Shown: positions 1 through 9,049 of the stretch, in pieces | Position numbering within the stretch: position 1 is the stretch's first letter | Layout: each line of letters starts with the position of its first letter | From: Salinarimonas soli | Lineage (GTDB): Bacteria; Pseudomonadota; Alphaproteobacteria; Rhizobiales; Beijerinckiaceae | DNA length: 64,000 nt | Reading direction: 5' to 3' | Assembly: GCF_008386575.1 (NCBI RefSeq) | Contig: NZ_VUOA01000025.1 | Span: forward strand, 39,378-103,377 | Position numbers and translations under genes: made by a program | Notes under the pieces: model-generated | Databases searched by the model: none | What the model saw: only the letters and a program-made list of their open reading frames with translations | What the model was told of the DNA's origin: nothing

Positions 1-57
1 GCGCGGCGCTCCCCGAAGCCGGGTCCCCCGGATCCGCTCATCCTGGAAGGCGAAGCG

Positions 58-477
58 ATGTCCCCCGACGGTCTCGTCATACGCCCCAGCAGCTTCAGCG
101 TCGAGGAGACGGCGAAGCGCCTGGAGGCGGCCATCCTCGCCAAGGGGATGACCGTGATGGCCCGTATCGACCACAGCGCCGCCGCCGCCGCCGTGGGGCT
201 CGCGCTCCGCCCGACCCTCGTGATCCTGTTCGGCAATCCCCGCGCCGGGACGCCCCTGATGCAGGCAAGCCCCACCCTCGCGATCGACCTGCCGCTCAAG
301 TGTCTCGTCTGGCGGGACGACGACGGGGGAGCCCGGCTCGCCTTCGACGATCCTACCTGGCTCGCCGAGCGCCACGGCCTGAGGGGCGAGGGCGAAGCGA
401 CCGTGCGGGCGATGCTCCAGGGGCTCCAGGACCTCGCCCGGCAGGCCACGGGAGCGGCGCCCGCCGCCGCGCCTTGA
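58..477 (+). CDS. DUF302 domain protein
   Basis: A 139-residue soluble protein with the DUF302 pattern: an N-terminal helix region (SVEETAKRLEAAI), a stretch around residues 33-45 where a Met/Ile-Asp-His segment occurs, and the hydrophobic LVILFGNPRAGTPLM strand-turn near residues 54-68. DUF302 proteins are small alpha/beta proteins of unknown function. It lies 38 bp before the Tat small protein of the formate dehydrogenase operon on the same strand, so it may be co-transcribed. No signal peptide or metal site is obvious. The family assignment is from pattern recognition. Confidence 0.8.
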   Translation: MSPDGLVIRPSSFSVEETAKRLEAAILAKGMTVMARIDHSAAAAAVGLALRPTLVILFGNPRAGTPLMQASPTLAIDLPLKCLVWRDDDGGARLAFDDPTWLAERHGLRGEGEATVRAMLQGLQDLARQATGAAPAAAP

Positions 478-515
478 GCACCGACATGTGGAGCCGCCCG
501 GCAGAGGAGACGCCG

Positions 516-734
516 ATGTCCAGCGAAACGTCCGATACGCGTCTGCCCCGACGCACCCTGCTCCTCCTCGGGGTGGCCGGAGCCGGCGGCGTCCTCGCGG
601 CGGGCGCCGCCACGATCCAGGGCACCCCGCCCGTCGCCGGGGGAAGCCAGAACCCGAAGCGCCGGTCCCTCTACGACCCGAGCGCGCCGGAGGTGCAGGC
701 CTTCTACCGCGTCAACCGCTATCCCGCACCTTGA
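516..734 (+). CDS. Formate dehydrogenase region Tat-signal small protein
   Basis: A 72-residue protein starting with a twin-arginine-like signal (PRRTLLLLG at residues 11-19), a hydrophobic Ala/Gly-rich stretch to about residue 33, and a short tail ending FYRVNRYP. Small Tat-target proteins of this kind are regularly found directly upstream of the catalytic subunit of periplasmic formate dehydrogenases. The ATG at 516 follows GAGGAG at 504-509 and was preferred to longer in-frame starts. It is 9 bp before the GTG of the catalytic subunit. It may help assembly or export of the enzyme; this role is inferred from context only. Confidence 0.75.
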   Translation: MSSETSDTRLPRRTLLLLGVAGAGGVLAAGAATIQGTPPVAGGSQNPKRRSLYDPSAPEVQAFYRVNRYPAP

Positions 735-743
735 GGTGATGCC

Positions 744-3695
744 GTGCTGATCAAGCGAACCAAGCGGTCGTCGGGTGCCGGGGCGGGCGCTCTCCCCGCG
801 CCCGAGGGGGGCGGCGGCCTCGACCGGCGCGTCTTCCTGCGGCAGGCAGGCCTCGTCGCGGGGGGCTTGAGCGGCGTGGGAGCGCTGTCGCTCGGGGGCG
901 TTCGCAAGGCGGCCGCGGGCGCTCCGCCGCCCACGGGCGCGCAGGTGGAGCGGCGCAAGAACATCTGCACCCATTGCTCGGTCGGCTGCTCCGTCGTCGC
1001 CGAGCTGACGAACGGCGTCTGGACCGGCCAGGAGCCCGACTACGACAGCCCCATCAACCGGGGCTCCCATTGCTGCAAGGGCGCCGCCGTGCGCGACGAC
1101 GTGACGGGCGACCGGCGGTCCCGCTATCCGCTCAAGCTCGTCGACGGGCGGTGGGAGCGGCTGTCCTGGGCCCAGGCCGTGGACGAGATCGGCACGAAGC
1201 TCCTCGAGATCCGCAAGGCGTCGGGCCCGGATAGCGTCTACTGGCTGGGCTCGGCCAAGTTCACGAACGAGGCCGCCTATCTCTACCGCAAGATGGCCGC
1301 GTTCTGGGGCACCAACAACGTCGACCACCAGGCCCGCATCTGCCACTCCACCACGGTCACCGGCGTCGCCAACACGTGGGGCTACGGCGCGATGACGAAC
1401 TCGTACAACGACATCCGCAATTCCAAGACGATCGTGATCATGGGCGGCAATCCGGCCGAGGCCCATCCGGTCTCCATGCAGCACATCCTCGAGGGCAAGG
1501 AGCAGAACCGGGCCACGCTCATCGTCATCGATCCCCGGATGACCCGCACGGCCGCGCACGCGACCGAATATATCCGGGTCCGGCCGGGCACCCACATCGC
1601 GACGATCTACGGCATGCTCTGGCACATCTTCGAGAACGGCTGGGAGGACAAGGACTTCATCCGCCAGCGCGTCTATGGCTTCGACGAGGTGCGCGAGGAG
1701 ATCGCCAAGTGGACGCCCGCGGAGGTGGAGCGGGTCACGGGATTGCCGGAGGCGCAGGTCCGCCGCGTCGCCGAGCTGATGGCCAAGCAGCGCCCGGCCA
1801 CCCTGATCTGGGCCATGGGCCAGACCCAGTTCACCACCGGCACGGCGAACGTCCGGGCGAGCTGCATCCTGCTTCTGGCGACGGGGAACGTGGGCCAGCC
1901 CGGGGCCGGCGCCAACATCTTCCGCGGCCACACCAACGTCCAGGGCGCCACCGATGTCGGCCTCGACGTCACGACGCTGCCCTTCTATTACGGGCTCGCC
2001 GAGGGCGCCTGGCAGCATTTCTGCCGCGTCTGGGGCGTCGACTACGACTGGATGGTCTCCCGGTTCGCGGGCAAGAACCTCATGGAGGCGCCGGGGATCC
2101 CGAGCACCCGCTGGTTCGACGCGACGCTGCTCGCCCGGGACGAGGTGAGCCAGCCGGACCGCCTCCACGCCATGTTCGTGATGGGCCACGGCGCGAACAC
2201 GATCACCCGCATGCCCGACGCGCTGAAGGCGATCGAGGCCCTCGACCTCCTCGTGGTGTGCGATCCCTTCCCGACCTCCTGGGCCGTCCTCTCCGGGCGC
2301 CGGAACGGGACCTATCTCCTGCCGGCCTGCACGAGCTTCGAGATGGACGGCTCGCGCACGGCCTCGAACCGGTCGCTGCAATGGGGCGATCGCGTCGTCG
2401 AGCCGATCTTCGAATCGAAGAACGACTACGACGTCATGCACCTCTTCGCGCGGAAGCTCGGCTTCGCGGAGGAGATGTTCAAGAACATCGCCGTGACGGA
2501 CGGAGCCGTCTCGGCGGAGGACATCCTGCGGGAGATGAACCGGGCGAGCTGGTCGACGGGCTATTGCGGGCAGAGCCCGGAGCGCCTCAAGGCGCATATC
2601 CGCAACCAGCACAAGTTCGACATCGTGACGCTGCGGGCGCCCAAGGACGATCCGGAGGTGGGCGGCGACTATTACGGCCTGCCCTGGCCGTGCTGGGGCA
2701 CGCCGGAGCTCCGCCATCCGGGCACGCCGATCCTCTACAACACGAACCTGTCGGCCCGCGACGGGGGCGGGACGTTCCGGGCGCGCTTCGGCGTGGAGCG
2801 CGCCGTGCGCCAGACCGCGCAGCAGGCCGAGGCGCCGCCCACCGCCGCGACGCATGTGAGCCTGCTCGCCGACGGCTCCTATTCCCTCGGCTCGGACATC
2901 AAGGACGGCTATCCCGAGTTCACCCTCGCCGTTCTCAAGAAGCTCGGATGGGATCGCGAGCTCACCCCCGCCGAGGCGGCCGCCATCAAGGCCGTGAACC
3001 CGGCGAACCCGGACCTCGTCTCCTGGGCCCTCGACCTGTCGGGCGGGATCCAGCGCGTGGCGCTCGCGCACAATTGCCTGCCCTACGGCAACGCGAAGGC
3101 GCGGGTGGTGGCCTGGAACCTGCCCGATCCGGTGCCGATCCACCGCGAGCCGATCTACACCCCGCGCCCCGACCTCGTGGCCGATTATCCGACCCTGCCG
3201 GACGCGCGGCAGTTCCGCGTGCCCAATATCGGCTTCTCGATGCAGAAGGCCGCGGTGGACCACGGCATCGCCCGCGAGTTCCCGCTGATCCTGAGCTCGG
3301 GACGGCTCGTGGAGTATGAGGGCGGCGGCGAGGAGACCCGGTCCAACAAGTGGTTGGCCGAGCTCAAGCAGGACATGTACGTCGAGATCAATCCCGGCGA
3401 CGCGCTCGATCGGGGCATCGTGGACGGTGCCTGGGTCTGGGTTCTCGGGCCCGAGAGCGCCTCGCGGGCGCGGGTCAAGGCGCTGGTGACCGAGCGCGTG
3501 GGCCGGGGCGTCGCCTGGATGCCCTACCATTTCGCGGGCTGGTGGGAGGGAGCCGACCTGCGCTCCCGGTACCCCAAGGGAAGCGACCCCATCATCCTGG
3601 GCGAGTCGGTGAACGCCCTCACCACCTACGGCTACGACCCCGCCACGGGCATGCAGGAGCCCAAGGCGACCCTGTGCCAGATCCGCGCCGCCTGA
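744..3695 (+). CDS. fdhA: Formate dehydrogenase, molybdopterin catalytic subunit
   Basis: A 983-residue catalytic subunit that oxidises formate to CO2 on a Mo/W-bis(molybdopterin) centre. The start is GTG at 744, with GAGGTGAT just upstream. A Tat signal (DRRVFLRQ, residues 27-34) marks folded export to the periplasm. An N-terminal [4Fe-4S] site is formed by Cys75, Cys78, Cys82 and Cys110. The metal ligand position, selenocysteine in E. coli FdnG, is an ordinary Cys200 followed by His201 (ARICHSTT), so no selenium is needed. The downstream Fe-S and cytochrome b subunits make it an FDH-N/FDH-O type enzyme, like FDH3 of Methylobacterium. fdhD and molybdenum cofactor genes are not in the window. 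Confidence 0.95.
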   Translation: MLIKRTKRSSGAGAGALPAPEGGGGLDRRVFLRQAGLVAGGLSGVGALSLGGVRKAAAGAPPPTGAQVERRKNICTHCSVGCSVVAELTNGVWTGQEPDYDSPINRGSHCCKGAAVRDDVTGDRRSRYPLKLVDGRWERLSWAQAVDEIGTKLLEIRKASGPDSVYWLGSAKFTNEAAYLYRKMAAFWGTNNVDHQARICHSTTVTGVANTWGYGAMTNSYNDIRNSKTIVIMGGNPAEAHPVSMQHILEGKEQNRATLIVIDPRMTRTAAHATEYIRVRPGTHIATIYGMLWHIFENGWEDKDFIRQRVYGFDEVREEIAKWTPAEVERVTGLPEAQVRRVAELMAKQRPATLIWAMGQTQFTTGTANVRASCILLLATGNVGQPGAGANIFRGHTNVQGATDVGLDVTTLPFYYGLAEGAWQHFCRVWGVDYDWMVSRFAGKNLMEAPGIPSTRWFDATLLARDEVSQPDRLHAMFVMGHGANTITRMPDALKAIEALDLLVVCDPFPTSWAVLSGRRNGTYLLPACTSFEMDGSRTASNRSLQWGDRVVEPIFESKNDYDVMHLFARKLGFAEEMFKNIAVTDGAVSAEDILREMNRASWSTGYCGQSPERLKAHIRNQHKFDIVTLRAPKDDPEVGGDYYGLPWPCWGTPELRHPGTPILYNTNLSARDGGGTFRARFGVERAVRQTAQQAEAPPTAATHVSLLADGSYSLGSDIKDGYPEFTLAVLKKLGWDRELTPAEAAAIKAVNPANPDLVSWALDLSGGIQRVALAHNCLPYGNAKARVVAWNLPDPVPIHREPIYTPRPDLVADYPTLPDARQFRVPNIGFSMQKAAVDHGIAREFPLILSSGRLVEYEGGGEETRSNKWLAELKQDMYVEINPGDALDRGIVDGAWVWVLGPESASRARVKALVTERVGRGVAWMPYHFAGWWEGADLRSRYPKGSDPIILGESVNALTTYGYDPATGMQEPKATLCQIRAA

Positions 3696-3715
3696 GCCCT
3701 CGAGGAGCCGATCCC

Positions 3716-4318
3716 ATGGCCCGCATGAAATTCCTCTGCGACGCGGACCGCTGCATCGAGTGCAACGCCTGCGTCACCGCCTGCAAGAACGAGCACGAGG
3801 TTCCCTGGGGGATCAACCGCCGCCGGGTGATCACGCTGAACGACGGCAAGCCGGGCGAGCGCTCGGTTTCCATGGCCTGCATGCACTGCACCGAGGCGCC
3901 CTGCGCCGCCGTGTGCCCCACCTCGTGCTTCCTCCCGACGGAGGACGGCATCGTGCTGCACTCCAAGGACCTGTGCATCGGCTGCGGCTACTGCTTCTAC
4001 GCCTGCCCGTTCGGCGCGCCGCAATACCCGCGCGTCGGTAATTTCGGCACGCGCGGCAAGATGGACAAGTGCACCTATTGCGCCGGCGGCGCCGGCCCCG
4101 AGCCCACCGGCAGCATGGAGGAATACGTGAAATACGGTTCCAACCGTCTCGCCGAGGGCAAGCTGCCGCTGTGCGCCGAGATGTGCTCGACGAAGTCGCT
4201 CCTGGCGGGCGACGGCGAGATGATCGCGCGCATCTACAAGGAGCGCGTGGTCACCCGGGGCTACGGCTCGGGCGCCTGGGGCTGGAAGACGGCCTACCGG
4301 GAGGACGTTTCGGCATGA
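3716..4318 (+). CDS. fdhB: Formate dehydrogenase Fe-S (beta) subunit
   Basis: A 200-residue electron-transfer subunit with ferredoxin-type cysteine clusters: CIECNACVTAC near residue 14, CMHCTEAPCAAVC near residue 60, CIGCGYCFYAC near residue 90 and a fourth set from CTYC to a late CAEMC. These suggest four [4Fe-4S] clusters linking the molybdenum site to the cytochrome b subunit. It is clearly shorter than E. coli FdnH (about 294 residues), and no C-terminal membrane helix is visible, so anchoring must come from the cytochrome b subunit. ATG 3716 lies 20 bp after the fdhA stop; its stop overlaps the next start (ATGA at 4315-4318), implying translational coupling. Confidence 0.95.
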   Translation: MARMKFLCDADRCIECNACVTACKNEHEVPWGINRRRVITLNDGKPGERSVSMACMHCTEAPCAAVCPTSCFLPTEDGIVLHSKDLCIGCGYCFYACPFGAPQYPRVGNFGTRGKMDKCTYCAGGAGPEPTGSMEEYVKYGSNRLAEGKLPLCAEMCSTKSLLAGDGEMIARIYKERVVTRGYGSGAWGWKTAYREDVSA

Positions 4319-5346
4319 GGCGCCTTGTTCGAGCGACCCCGTTCATGGGGAGCGCAGCCCTCGTCGTGCTGGTCGGCCCCGGATTGCGTGCCGGCGCGGC
4401 GGCCGCCGAGGTCCGGGCGCCCGACGGCGCCTTCGCGCCGGACGCGAACGCCGCGAAGGAGGGCGTCCTCCTGAACCAGGATGCCCGCATCAGCGGCCGC
4501 ATCGACATCCTCGACCGGCGCGCCGACGTGCTGATCCAGCCCCGGGGCCGGGAATGGGAGGGCTACCACGAGACGTGGCTCCAGCCGCTCGGCGTGCTCG
4601 TGATCCTCGGGACGCTGCTCCTTCTCGGCCTGTTCTACGCCGCCATGGGACCGCTGCGGCTCACCCGCGGGCGGTCCGGGCGTACGGTGACCCGCTTCAG
4701 CCCCGGCGAGCGCTTCGCCCATTGGCTCGCGGCGATCTCCTTCGTCCTGCTGGCGCTGACGGGCCTCAACGTCACCTACGGCAAGATCGTCCTCAGGCCG
4801 GTCATCGGCCCCGATGCGTTCAGCGCCTTCGCCCAATGGGTGAAATATACCCACAACTACGCCGGCATCGCCTTCGCCCTGGGCCTTCTCACGATCGCGG
4901 CGCTCTGGCTTCGCCAGAACCTGCCCACCCGGCTCGATCTCGCCTGGTTGCGGGCGGGCGGCGGCTACCTGAGCGAGACCCACGTCTCGGCCGGGCGCTT
5001 CAATGCCGGCGAGAAGCTCGTCTTCTGGTTTGCCGTGCTGGCCGGCGTGGCGATCACCGCCTCGGGCGTCGTGCTGCTCTTCCCGTTCTACGGCACCACG
5101 ATCGCGGGGATGCAGCTCGCCCACATCGTCCACTCGCTCACCGCGATCGCGTTCGTCGCCGTCATCCTCGGCCACATCTATGTCGGCACGATCGGCACCG
5201 AGGGGGCGATCGAGGCCATGGTGTCGGGGGAGGTCGACGTGAACTGGGCGCGCGAGCACCACGATCTCTGGCTCGCCGAGACGATGGCCGGCTCCGCGCC
5301 GAACGAGCGCCCGGAGCCCGCCTCGCTCGGCCGGCAAGGCGCCTGA
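4315..5346 (+). CDS. fdhC: Formate dehydrogenase cytochrome b556 (gamma) subunit
   Basis: A 343-residue membrane subunit that passes electrons from the Fe-S subunit to quinone. It has an N-terminal signal-like segment (residues 9-30), a soluble stretch, then about five hydrophobic helices. Candidate haem b ligands are the histidines in FAHWLAAISF, YTHNYAGIAF, QLAHIVHSL and ILGHIYVGT. The N-terminal extension before the first b-type helix is longer than in E. coli FdnI and is typical of the FdoI-like proteins of proteobacteria. It overlaps fdhB by 4 bp and is followed within 5 bp by the DUF3305 gene, so the whole set reads as one operon. Confidence 0.93.
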   Translation: MRRLVRATPFMGSAALVVLVGPGLRAGAAAAEVRAPDGAFAPDANAAKEGVLLNQDARISGRIDILDRRADVLIQPRGREWEGYHETWLQPLGVLVILGTLLLLGLFYAAMGPLRLTRGRSGRTVTRFSPGERFAHWLAAISFVLLALTGLNVTYGKIVLRPVIGPDAFSAFAQWVKYTHNYAGIAFALGLLTIAALWLRQNLPTRLDLAWLRAGGGYLSETHVSAGRFNAGEKLVFWFAVLAGVAITASGVVLLFPFYGTTIAGMQLAHIVHSLTAIAFVAVILGHIYVGTIGTEGAIEAMVSGEVDVNWAREHHDLWLAETMAGSAPNERPEPASLGRQGA

Positions 5347-5351
5347 GGGCC

Positions 5352-5903
5352 ATGTCCATGAACGAGCCCTCGCCGTCCCCCGCGCGCCCGTCCCCGGCCG
5401 ATGGCCTACGGGCCGTCCTGGCCCGGGTGCCGGTCGGGATCGTGGCCGAGCGCCGGCAGGGGCGGAGCGTCTGGGCGGGCGTCCTGTGGCGGCCCGTGTC
5501 GGTCCTGCCGGGCTCGCCGTCGGCCGCACCCTGGACAGCCCTCGGCCGGGCGGGCGGCGAGGCGGCGCTTCTCTATGCCGGGACGGCCGACATCGAGCTG
5601 TGCCGCTCGGAGACGGGGGGCTACCGGGACAACCTGCGCTCCGGCCGCCCGGTCCTGTGGGTGGTGCTGCGCATGGGCCCGGACGGCGAGCCGCGGCCGG
5701 TCCTCGCCGTCACGGCCGACCCGGCGACGGGCGAGGCGCTGACCGCGTCAGGCGACGACATCGTCGAGACGGTGGCGATGCCGGATTGGGTCCGGGACCT
5801 GGTCCAGGCCTTCGTCGACGCCCATCATGTGGAGCACGAGGCCTTCCGCCGCCGCCGCGACGATCCCGCGGCCGCCCGGGCCGGCCGGGGAGAGCCCGCA
5901 TGA
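5352..5903 (+). CDS. DUF3305 protein, formate dehydrogenase accessory
   Basis: A 183-residue soluble protein with the pattern of DUF3305: a central WxGVLWRPVSVLPG motif (about residues 41-54), LYAGTADIELCRSETGGYRDN and a later PDWVRDLVQAFVDAHH segment. DUF3305 is regularly encoded with DUF3306 next to formate dehydrogenases in alpha- and betaproteobacteria; its biochemical role is not known to me. ATG 5352 lies 5 bp after the fdhC stop, and the last codons overlap the DUF3306 start (ATGA at 5900-5903). The context suggests a maturation or assembly role, which is inference. Confidence 0.85.
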   Translation: MSMNEPSPSPARPSPADGLRAVLARVPVGIVAERRQGRSVWAGVLWRPVSVLPGSPSAAPWTALGRAGGEAALLYAGTADIELCRSETGGYRDNLRSGRPVLWVVLRMGPDGEPRPVLAVTADPATGEALTASGDDIVETVAMPDWVRDLVQAFVDAHHVEHEAFRRRRDDPAAARAGRGEPA

Positions 5904-6469
5904 CGGCGGCCGCCGGATTCCTGACGCGCTGGTCGCGGCTCAAGCGCGCCGATCCCGATCGAGCCCCCGCCGCGGCGCCCGCGCCGGAACGGCCCGCCGA
6001 CGCGGCGGGGGAGCCCGGCCTCCCGGGCGCCGCGCGTCCGTCGCCCGCGCCCATGCCGCCCCCGCAGGAGATGGCCGATGCCGTGAGGGCCGCGTTGCGG
6101 CGGTGCTGGAGCCAGGACGAGACGATCCGGACCTATGTCGGGATCGCGGAAGCCCAATGGGACTTCAACGAGCCCGGCGCCATCGCGGGCTTTGGCACGC
6201 TGCCCGACGGCTTCGCGGCCGCGGCCCTCGCCGCCGTGTTTCCGGGCCACGTTGCCCGGGCCGTCGACCCGGCGGCCGCCCGCGAGATGGAGGACGAGGC
6301 TCCCCCGGCCGAAGGGCCGGACGAGGCGCGCCGGCAGCTCACCCTCGCCCCCGTCTGGCGCCACCCCGGGGTCGTCGCGGGTCCACGCGGGACGGGGGCG
6401 CTCCCCGCGCCGTCGCGGGCGCCTGGAGCGCCGGGACGGCGCGCCCACGGACGCGCGCTCCCCCGCTGA
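5900..6469 (+). CDS. DUF3306 protein, formate dehydrogenase accessory
   Basis: A 189-residue protein with the DUF3306 signature: an N-terminal FLTRWSRLK motif, a Pro/Ala-rich linker at about residues 20-55, then the core WDFNEPGAIAGFGTLP at about residues 90-105. It is the last gene of the formate dehydrogenase operon and starts inside the DUF3305 stop codon. The C-terminal 30 residues are Gly/Pro/Arg-rich and look disordered. The conserved pairing with DUF3305 supports the family call; the function is unknown. Confidence 0.85.
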   Translation: MTAAAGFLTRWSRLKRADPDRAPAAAPAPERPADAAGEPGLPGAARPSPAPMPPPQEMADAVRAALRRCWSQDETIRTYVGIAEAQWDFNEPGAIAGFGTLPDGFAAAALAAVFPGHVARAVDPAAAREMEDEAPPAEGPDEARRQLTLAPVWRHPGVVAGPRGTGALPAPSRAPGAPGRRAHGRALPR

Positions 6470-6704
6470 GTCGGATCCGGACCACCCCGGGTGCGGATGC
6501 CGCAATCCGTGTGAACGAAAAAGACGCTCGCCCCGCCCTGCCGTCTCATGCCGGGCGGCATGCCTCGCCCGGGGCTCGCCGTGAACGAGAGACAGTCGCC
6601 ATGGCCCCGCACGCCGACCGCTTTGTCCCGGCTCAGGATCACCGGAGGGCCCCATCCTCCGCCGGCGGCGCGGGACCCTGTTCCCTCGGATCGAGGCGGG
6701 CCCC

Positions 6705-7163
6705 GTGACCCTCGCGTCGCAGCGGCGGATCGCGCCCGCGCTCCTGTGGATCGGCGCGGCCGGGTGCGTCGCCGCGGCGGCGAGCCTTGCCGGGGAGCGG
6801 CTTGCGGGCACCCCGTCCCTTCCCGCGGCCCTGATCGACGCGGTGATCTGCGCCGTCGCGCCGGGCGGGACCGCCGCGGGCCACGCCGCCGAGATGGCGG
6901 GCGCCCATGCCCGCATGCACCGGGCCATGGACGAGGTCCGGCCGACCGGGGATCCGGATCGCGACTTCGCCCGCGCCATGATCCCTCACCACCAGGGCGC
7001 GATCGACGCGGCGACGATCCAGCTGAAATACGGGCGGGACGAGCGCCTGAGGCGGCTCGCCCACGCGATCATCGTCGAGCAGCGCCAGGAGATCGCCTAC
7101 CTGCGGACGATCCTCGACGGACCGTCCGGGGGGCCGCCGCACGCCACAGCCGCTCAGCCATAG
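6705..7163 (+). CDS. DUF305 domain protein, membrane-anchored or exported
   Basis: A 152-residue protein starting at GTG 6705. A hydrophobic N-terminal segment (about residues 10-30) is an uncleaved anchor or signal peptide. The DUF305 core has its typical His/Met-rich helices: HARMHRAMDE, then DFARAMIPHHQGAIDAA, then IIVEQRQEIAYLR. DUF305 is a ferritin-like helical bundle; some members bind copper, and the His/Met pairs here fit metal binding, though this is not shown. The gene is 9 bp before the beta-propeller gene, suggesting co-transcription. Confidence 0.85.
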   Translation: MTLASQRRIAPALLWIGAAGCVAAAASLAGERLAGTPSLPAALIDAVICAVAPGGTAAGHAAEMAGAHARMHRAMDEVRPTGDPDRDFARAMIPHHQGAIDAATIQLKYGRDERLRRLAHAIIVEQRQEIAYLRTILDGPSGGPPHATAAQP

Positions 7164-7172
7164 GAGTCCGCC

Positions 7173-8630
7173 ATGATCCGCCAAGCCATGCTCGCGTCGT
7201 CCCTGGCCCTGCTCGCGCCGCTCCCGGCCGGGGCGGGGCAGGCCCCCTATGCGGCGGGCGCGCCCGACATTCCCGTCTCGGCCCGCGACCGGGTCTACGC
7301 GGCAGAGCAGTTCTCCAATACGGTGTCCGTGATCGACCCGTCGTCGAACAGCCTTCTCGGGGTGATCCGCCTCGGCGATCCCCAGCCCGCGAATCTCTCG
7401 CCGCTCTACAGGGGACAGGTGCTCGTGCACGGGCTCGGCTTCTCGCCCGACCGGACCACCCTCGCCGTGGTCTCGATCGCCTCGAACGCCGTGAGCTTCA
7501 TCGATACGGCGACGAACCGCGTGAAGCACACCACCTATGTCGGCCGCTCGCCGCACGAGGCCTTCTTCACGCCCGACGGGCGGGAGGTCTGGGTGTCGGT
7601 CCGGGGCGAGGACTACATCGCCGTCCTCGACGGCGCCACCTACCGGGAGACGGCGCGGATCCCCGTTCCCAACGGGCCCGGCATGACGATCTTCTCGCCC
7701 GACGGGCGCTACGCCTATGTCTGCTCCAGCTTCACGCCCCAGACCGTCGTGCTGGACGTGGCGACGCGCGCGGTGGCGGGCCGGGTCGAGCAGGCCTCGC
7801 CCTTCTGCCCCAACATCGCGGCCGCTCCCGACGGGGACCAGGTCTGGCTCACCCTGAAGGATGTCGGCAAGGCGATGGTGTTTCGCGCCACGCCCCCCTT
7901 CGACGTGCTGCGCGTCCTCGACACCGGGCCGATCACGAACCACGTGAACTTCGCGCGCACCGCCCAGGGGCAGTTCGCCTATCTCACCATCGGCGGGCTG
8001 AACCAGGTCAAGGTGTTCCGCACCGACAGCTTCGAGGAGGTCGCCGCGATCCCGGTCGGCGCCCTGCCGCACGGCCTCTGGCCGTCGGGGGACGGCACGC
8101 GCGTCTATGTGGGGACCGAGAACGGCGACGCCGTCACGGCCATCGACACGCCCACCAACAAGGTTGTCGCGACGATCCCGAACGGCCAGGCCGCGCAGGC
8201 GCTCGTCTACGTTCCGGAGGCGGTGCCCGGCGCCGGGGCGGGGCGCGACGGGCTCCAGCCGCTGGGGACCGCCGCCTCGGCGGTGCATCTCACGCTCGGG
8301 GCGCCGGGCGCGGAGGCCGCGACCACGGTGTCGCTGTTCGACCAGGGCATCACCCAGGTCCTGCAGGCGGCCGTGACCGGGCTCGAGCCCGGGAAGCCCT
8401 ACGCCCTCGCGCTGGCCTCGAAGCCTGACGGGTCCGGCGGGCTGGAGCCCCTCGCCGGGTTCATGGCGAACCCGGCGGGCGCGCAGATCGTCAACGCCGT
8501 CGGCCCGATCCGCCAGATCGTCGACCCCGCGACGGCGCCCTCGGACGACCGGCGCTATCTCGTCATCGTGCGGATCGAGGGCGGCAAGCCGGGCCGGGCG
8601 GTCCAGCTCCAGCGAAGCGAGCGGCCCTGA
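7173..8630 (+). CDS. Exported YVTN/YncE-like beta-propeller protein
   Basis: A 485-residue protein with a signal peptide (residues 1-21, cleavage after AGA) and repeated beta-propeller blades. Blade motifs include VYAAEQFSNTVSVIDPSSN, FSPDRTTLAVVS, FTPDGREVWVSVRGEDYIAVLDG, FSPDGRYAYVCSS and VYVGTENGDAVTAIDTPTNK, each about 42 residues apart. A C-terminal region from about residue 350 is beta-rich and lies outside the propeller. Such periplasmic propellers bind proteins or small ligands, and no enzyme activity can be read from the sequence. It follows the DUF305 gene by 9 bp, as in copper or redox-related gene pairs. Confidence 0.82.
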   Translation: MIRQAMLASSLALLAPLPAGAGQAPYAAGAPDIPVSARDRVYAAEQFSNTVSVIDPSSNSLLGVIRLGDPQPANLSPLYRGQVLVHGLGFSPDRTTLAVVSIASNAVSFIDTATNRVKHTTYVGRSPHEAFFTPDGREVWVSVRGEDYIAVLDGATYRETARIPVPNGPGMTIFSPDGRYAYVCSSFTPQTVVLDVATRAVAGRVEQASPFCPNIAAAPDGDQVWLTLKDVGKAMVFRATPPFDVLRVLDTGPITNHVNFARTAQGQFAYLTIGGLNQVKVFRTDSFEEVAAIPVGALPHGLWPSGDGTRVYVGTENGDAVTAIDTPTNKVVATIPNGQAAQALVYVPEAVPGAGAGRDGLQPLGTAASAVHLTLGAPGAEAATTVSLFDQGITQVLQAAVTGLEPGKPYALALASKPDGSGGLEPLAGFMANPAGAQIVNAVGPIRQIVDPATAPSDDRRYLVIVRIEGGKPGRAVQLQRSERP

Positions 8631-8664
8631 AGCCATGGCTCCGCCCCGGGGCGGGGCGCTTCGC

Positions 8665-8687
8665 GGCGGGCGCGTCGCGCCCGCGCC
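8665..8687. terminator. GC hairpin between convergent genes
   Basis: A short inverted repeat (GCGGGCG at 8666-8672 pairing with CGCCCGC at 8678-8684) sits between the stop of the beta-propeller gene and the stop of the convergent AhpD-like gene. No T-run follows on either strand, so it would act as a weak or Rho-assisted terminator. Confidence 0.4.
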
Positions 8688-8704
8688 GCCGGGAGCCGGC
8701 CCCG

Positions 8705-9049
8705 TCAAGTCGCCTGGTGGTTCCTGTAGGCGTCCATGACGCGCGTCGAGTAGACGAGGGCGGCGCCCGCGTTGAGGGCGACCGCGACGCCGAGCGCCTC
8801 GGCGATCTCGTCCTCTGTGGCGCCGAGCCCGATCGCCGCGTCGACGTGGCTCGTGATGCAGCCGTCGCAGCGCAAGGTGACGGCGACCGCGATCGCGATC
8901 AGCTCGCGGGTCTTGGCGCCCAGAACGTCCTTCTTCTGCCCGGCGGAGCTCAGGCCCACATAGCCGCGGACCGTGTCGGGGCTCAGGCGGCCGATCTCGC
9001 CGACGCCGGCCTTGAGCTGCCGCCTGTAGTCGTTCCAGTCGAGATACAT
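8705..9049 (-). CDS. Carboxymuconolactone decarboxylase/AhpD-like protein
   Basis: A 114-residue CMD-family protein. It carries the AhpD-type redox motif CxxCxxxH (Cys61, Cys64, His68), preceded by TRELIAIAVAVTLRC, and so is more likely a small thiol peroxidase or reductase than a true decarboxylase. ATG at 9049 was chosen because AAGGGA lies just upstream and homologous proteins start at this point; a longer reading frame to 9247 has no ribosome site. It is divergent from the DUF417 gene across a 359-bp intergenic region with an inverted repeat. Confidence 0.85.
   Translation of the reverse strand: MYLDWNDYRRQLKAGVGEIGRLSPDTVRGYVGLSSAGQKKDVLGAKTRELIAIAVAVTLRCDGCITSHVDAAIGLGATEDEIAEALGVAVALNAGAALVYSTRVMDAYRNHQAT

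Noticed and set aside
1376-3319. Long overlapping frames inside fdhA and other genes on both strands
   Set aside because: Arg/Pro/Gly/Ala-rich products without domains, typical of shadow frames in GC-rich DNA.
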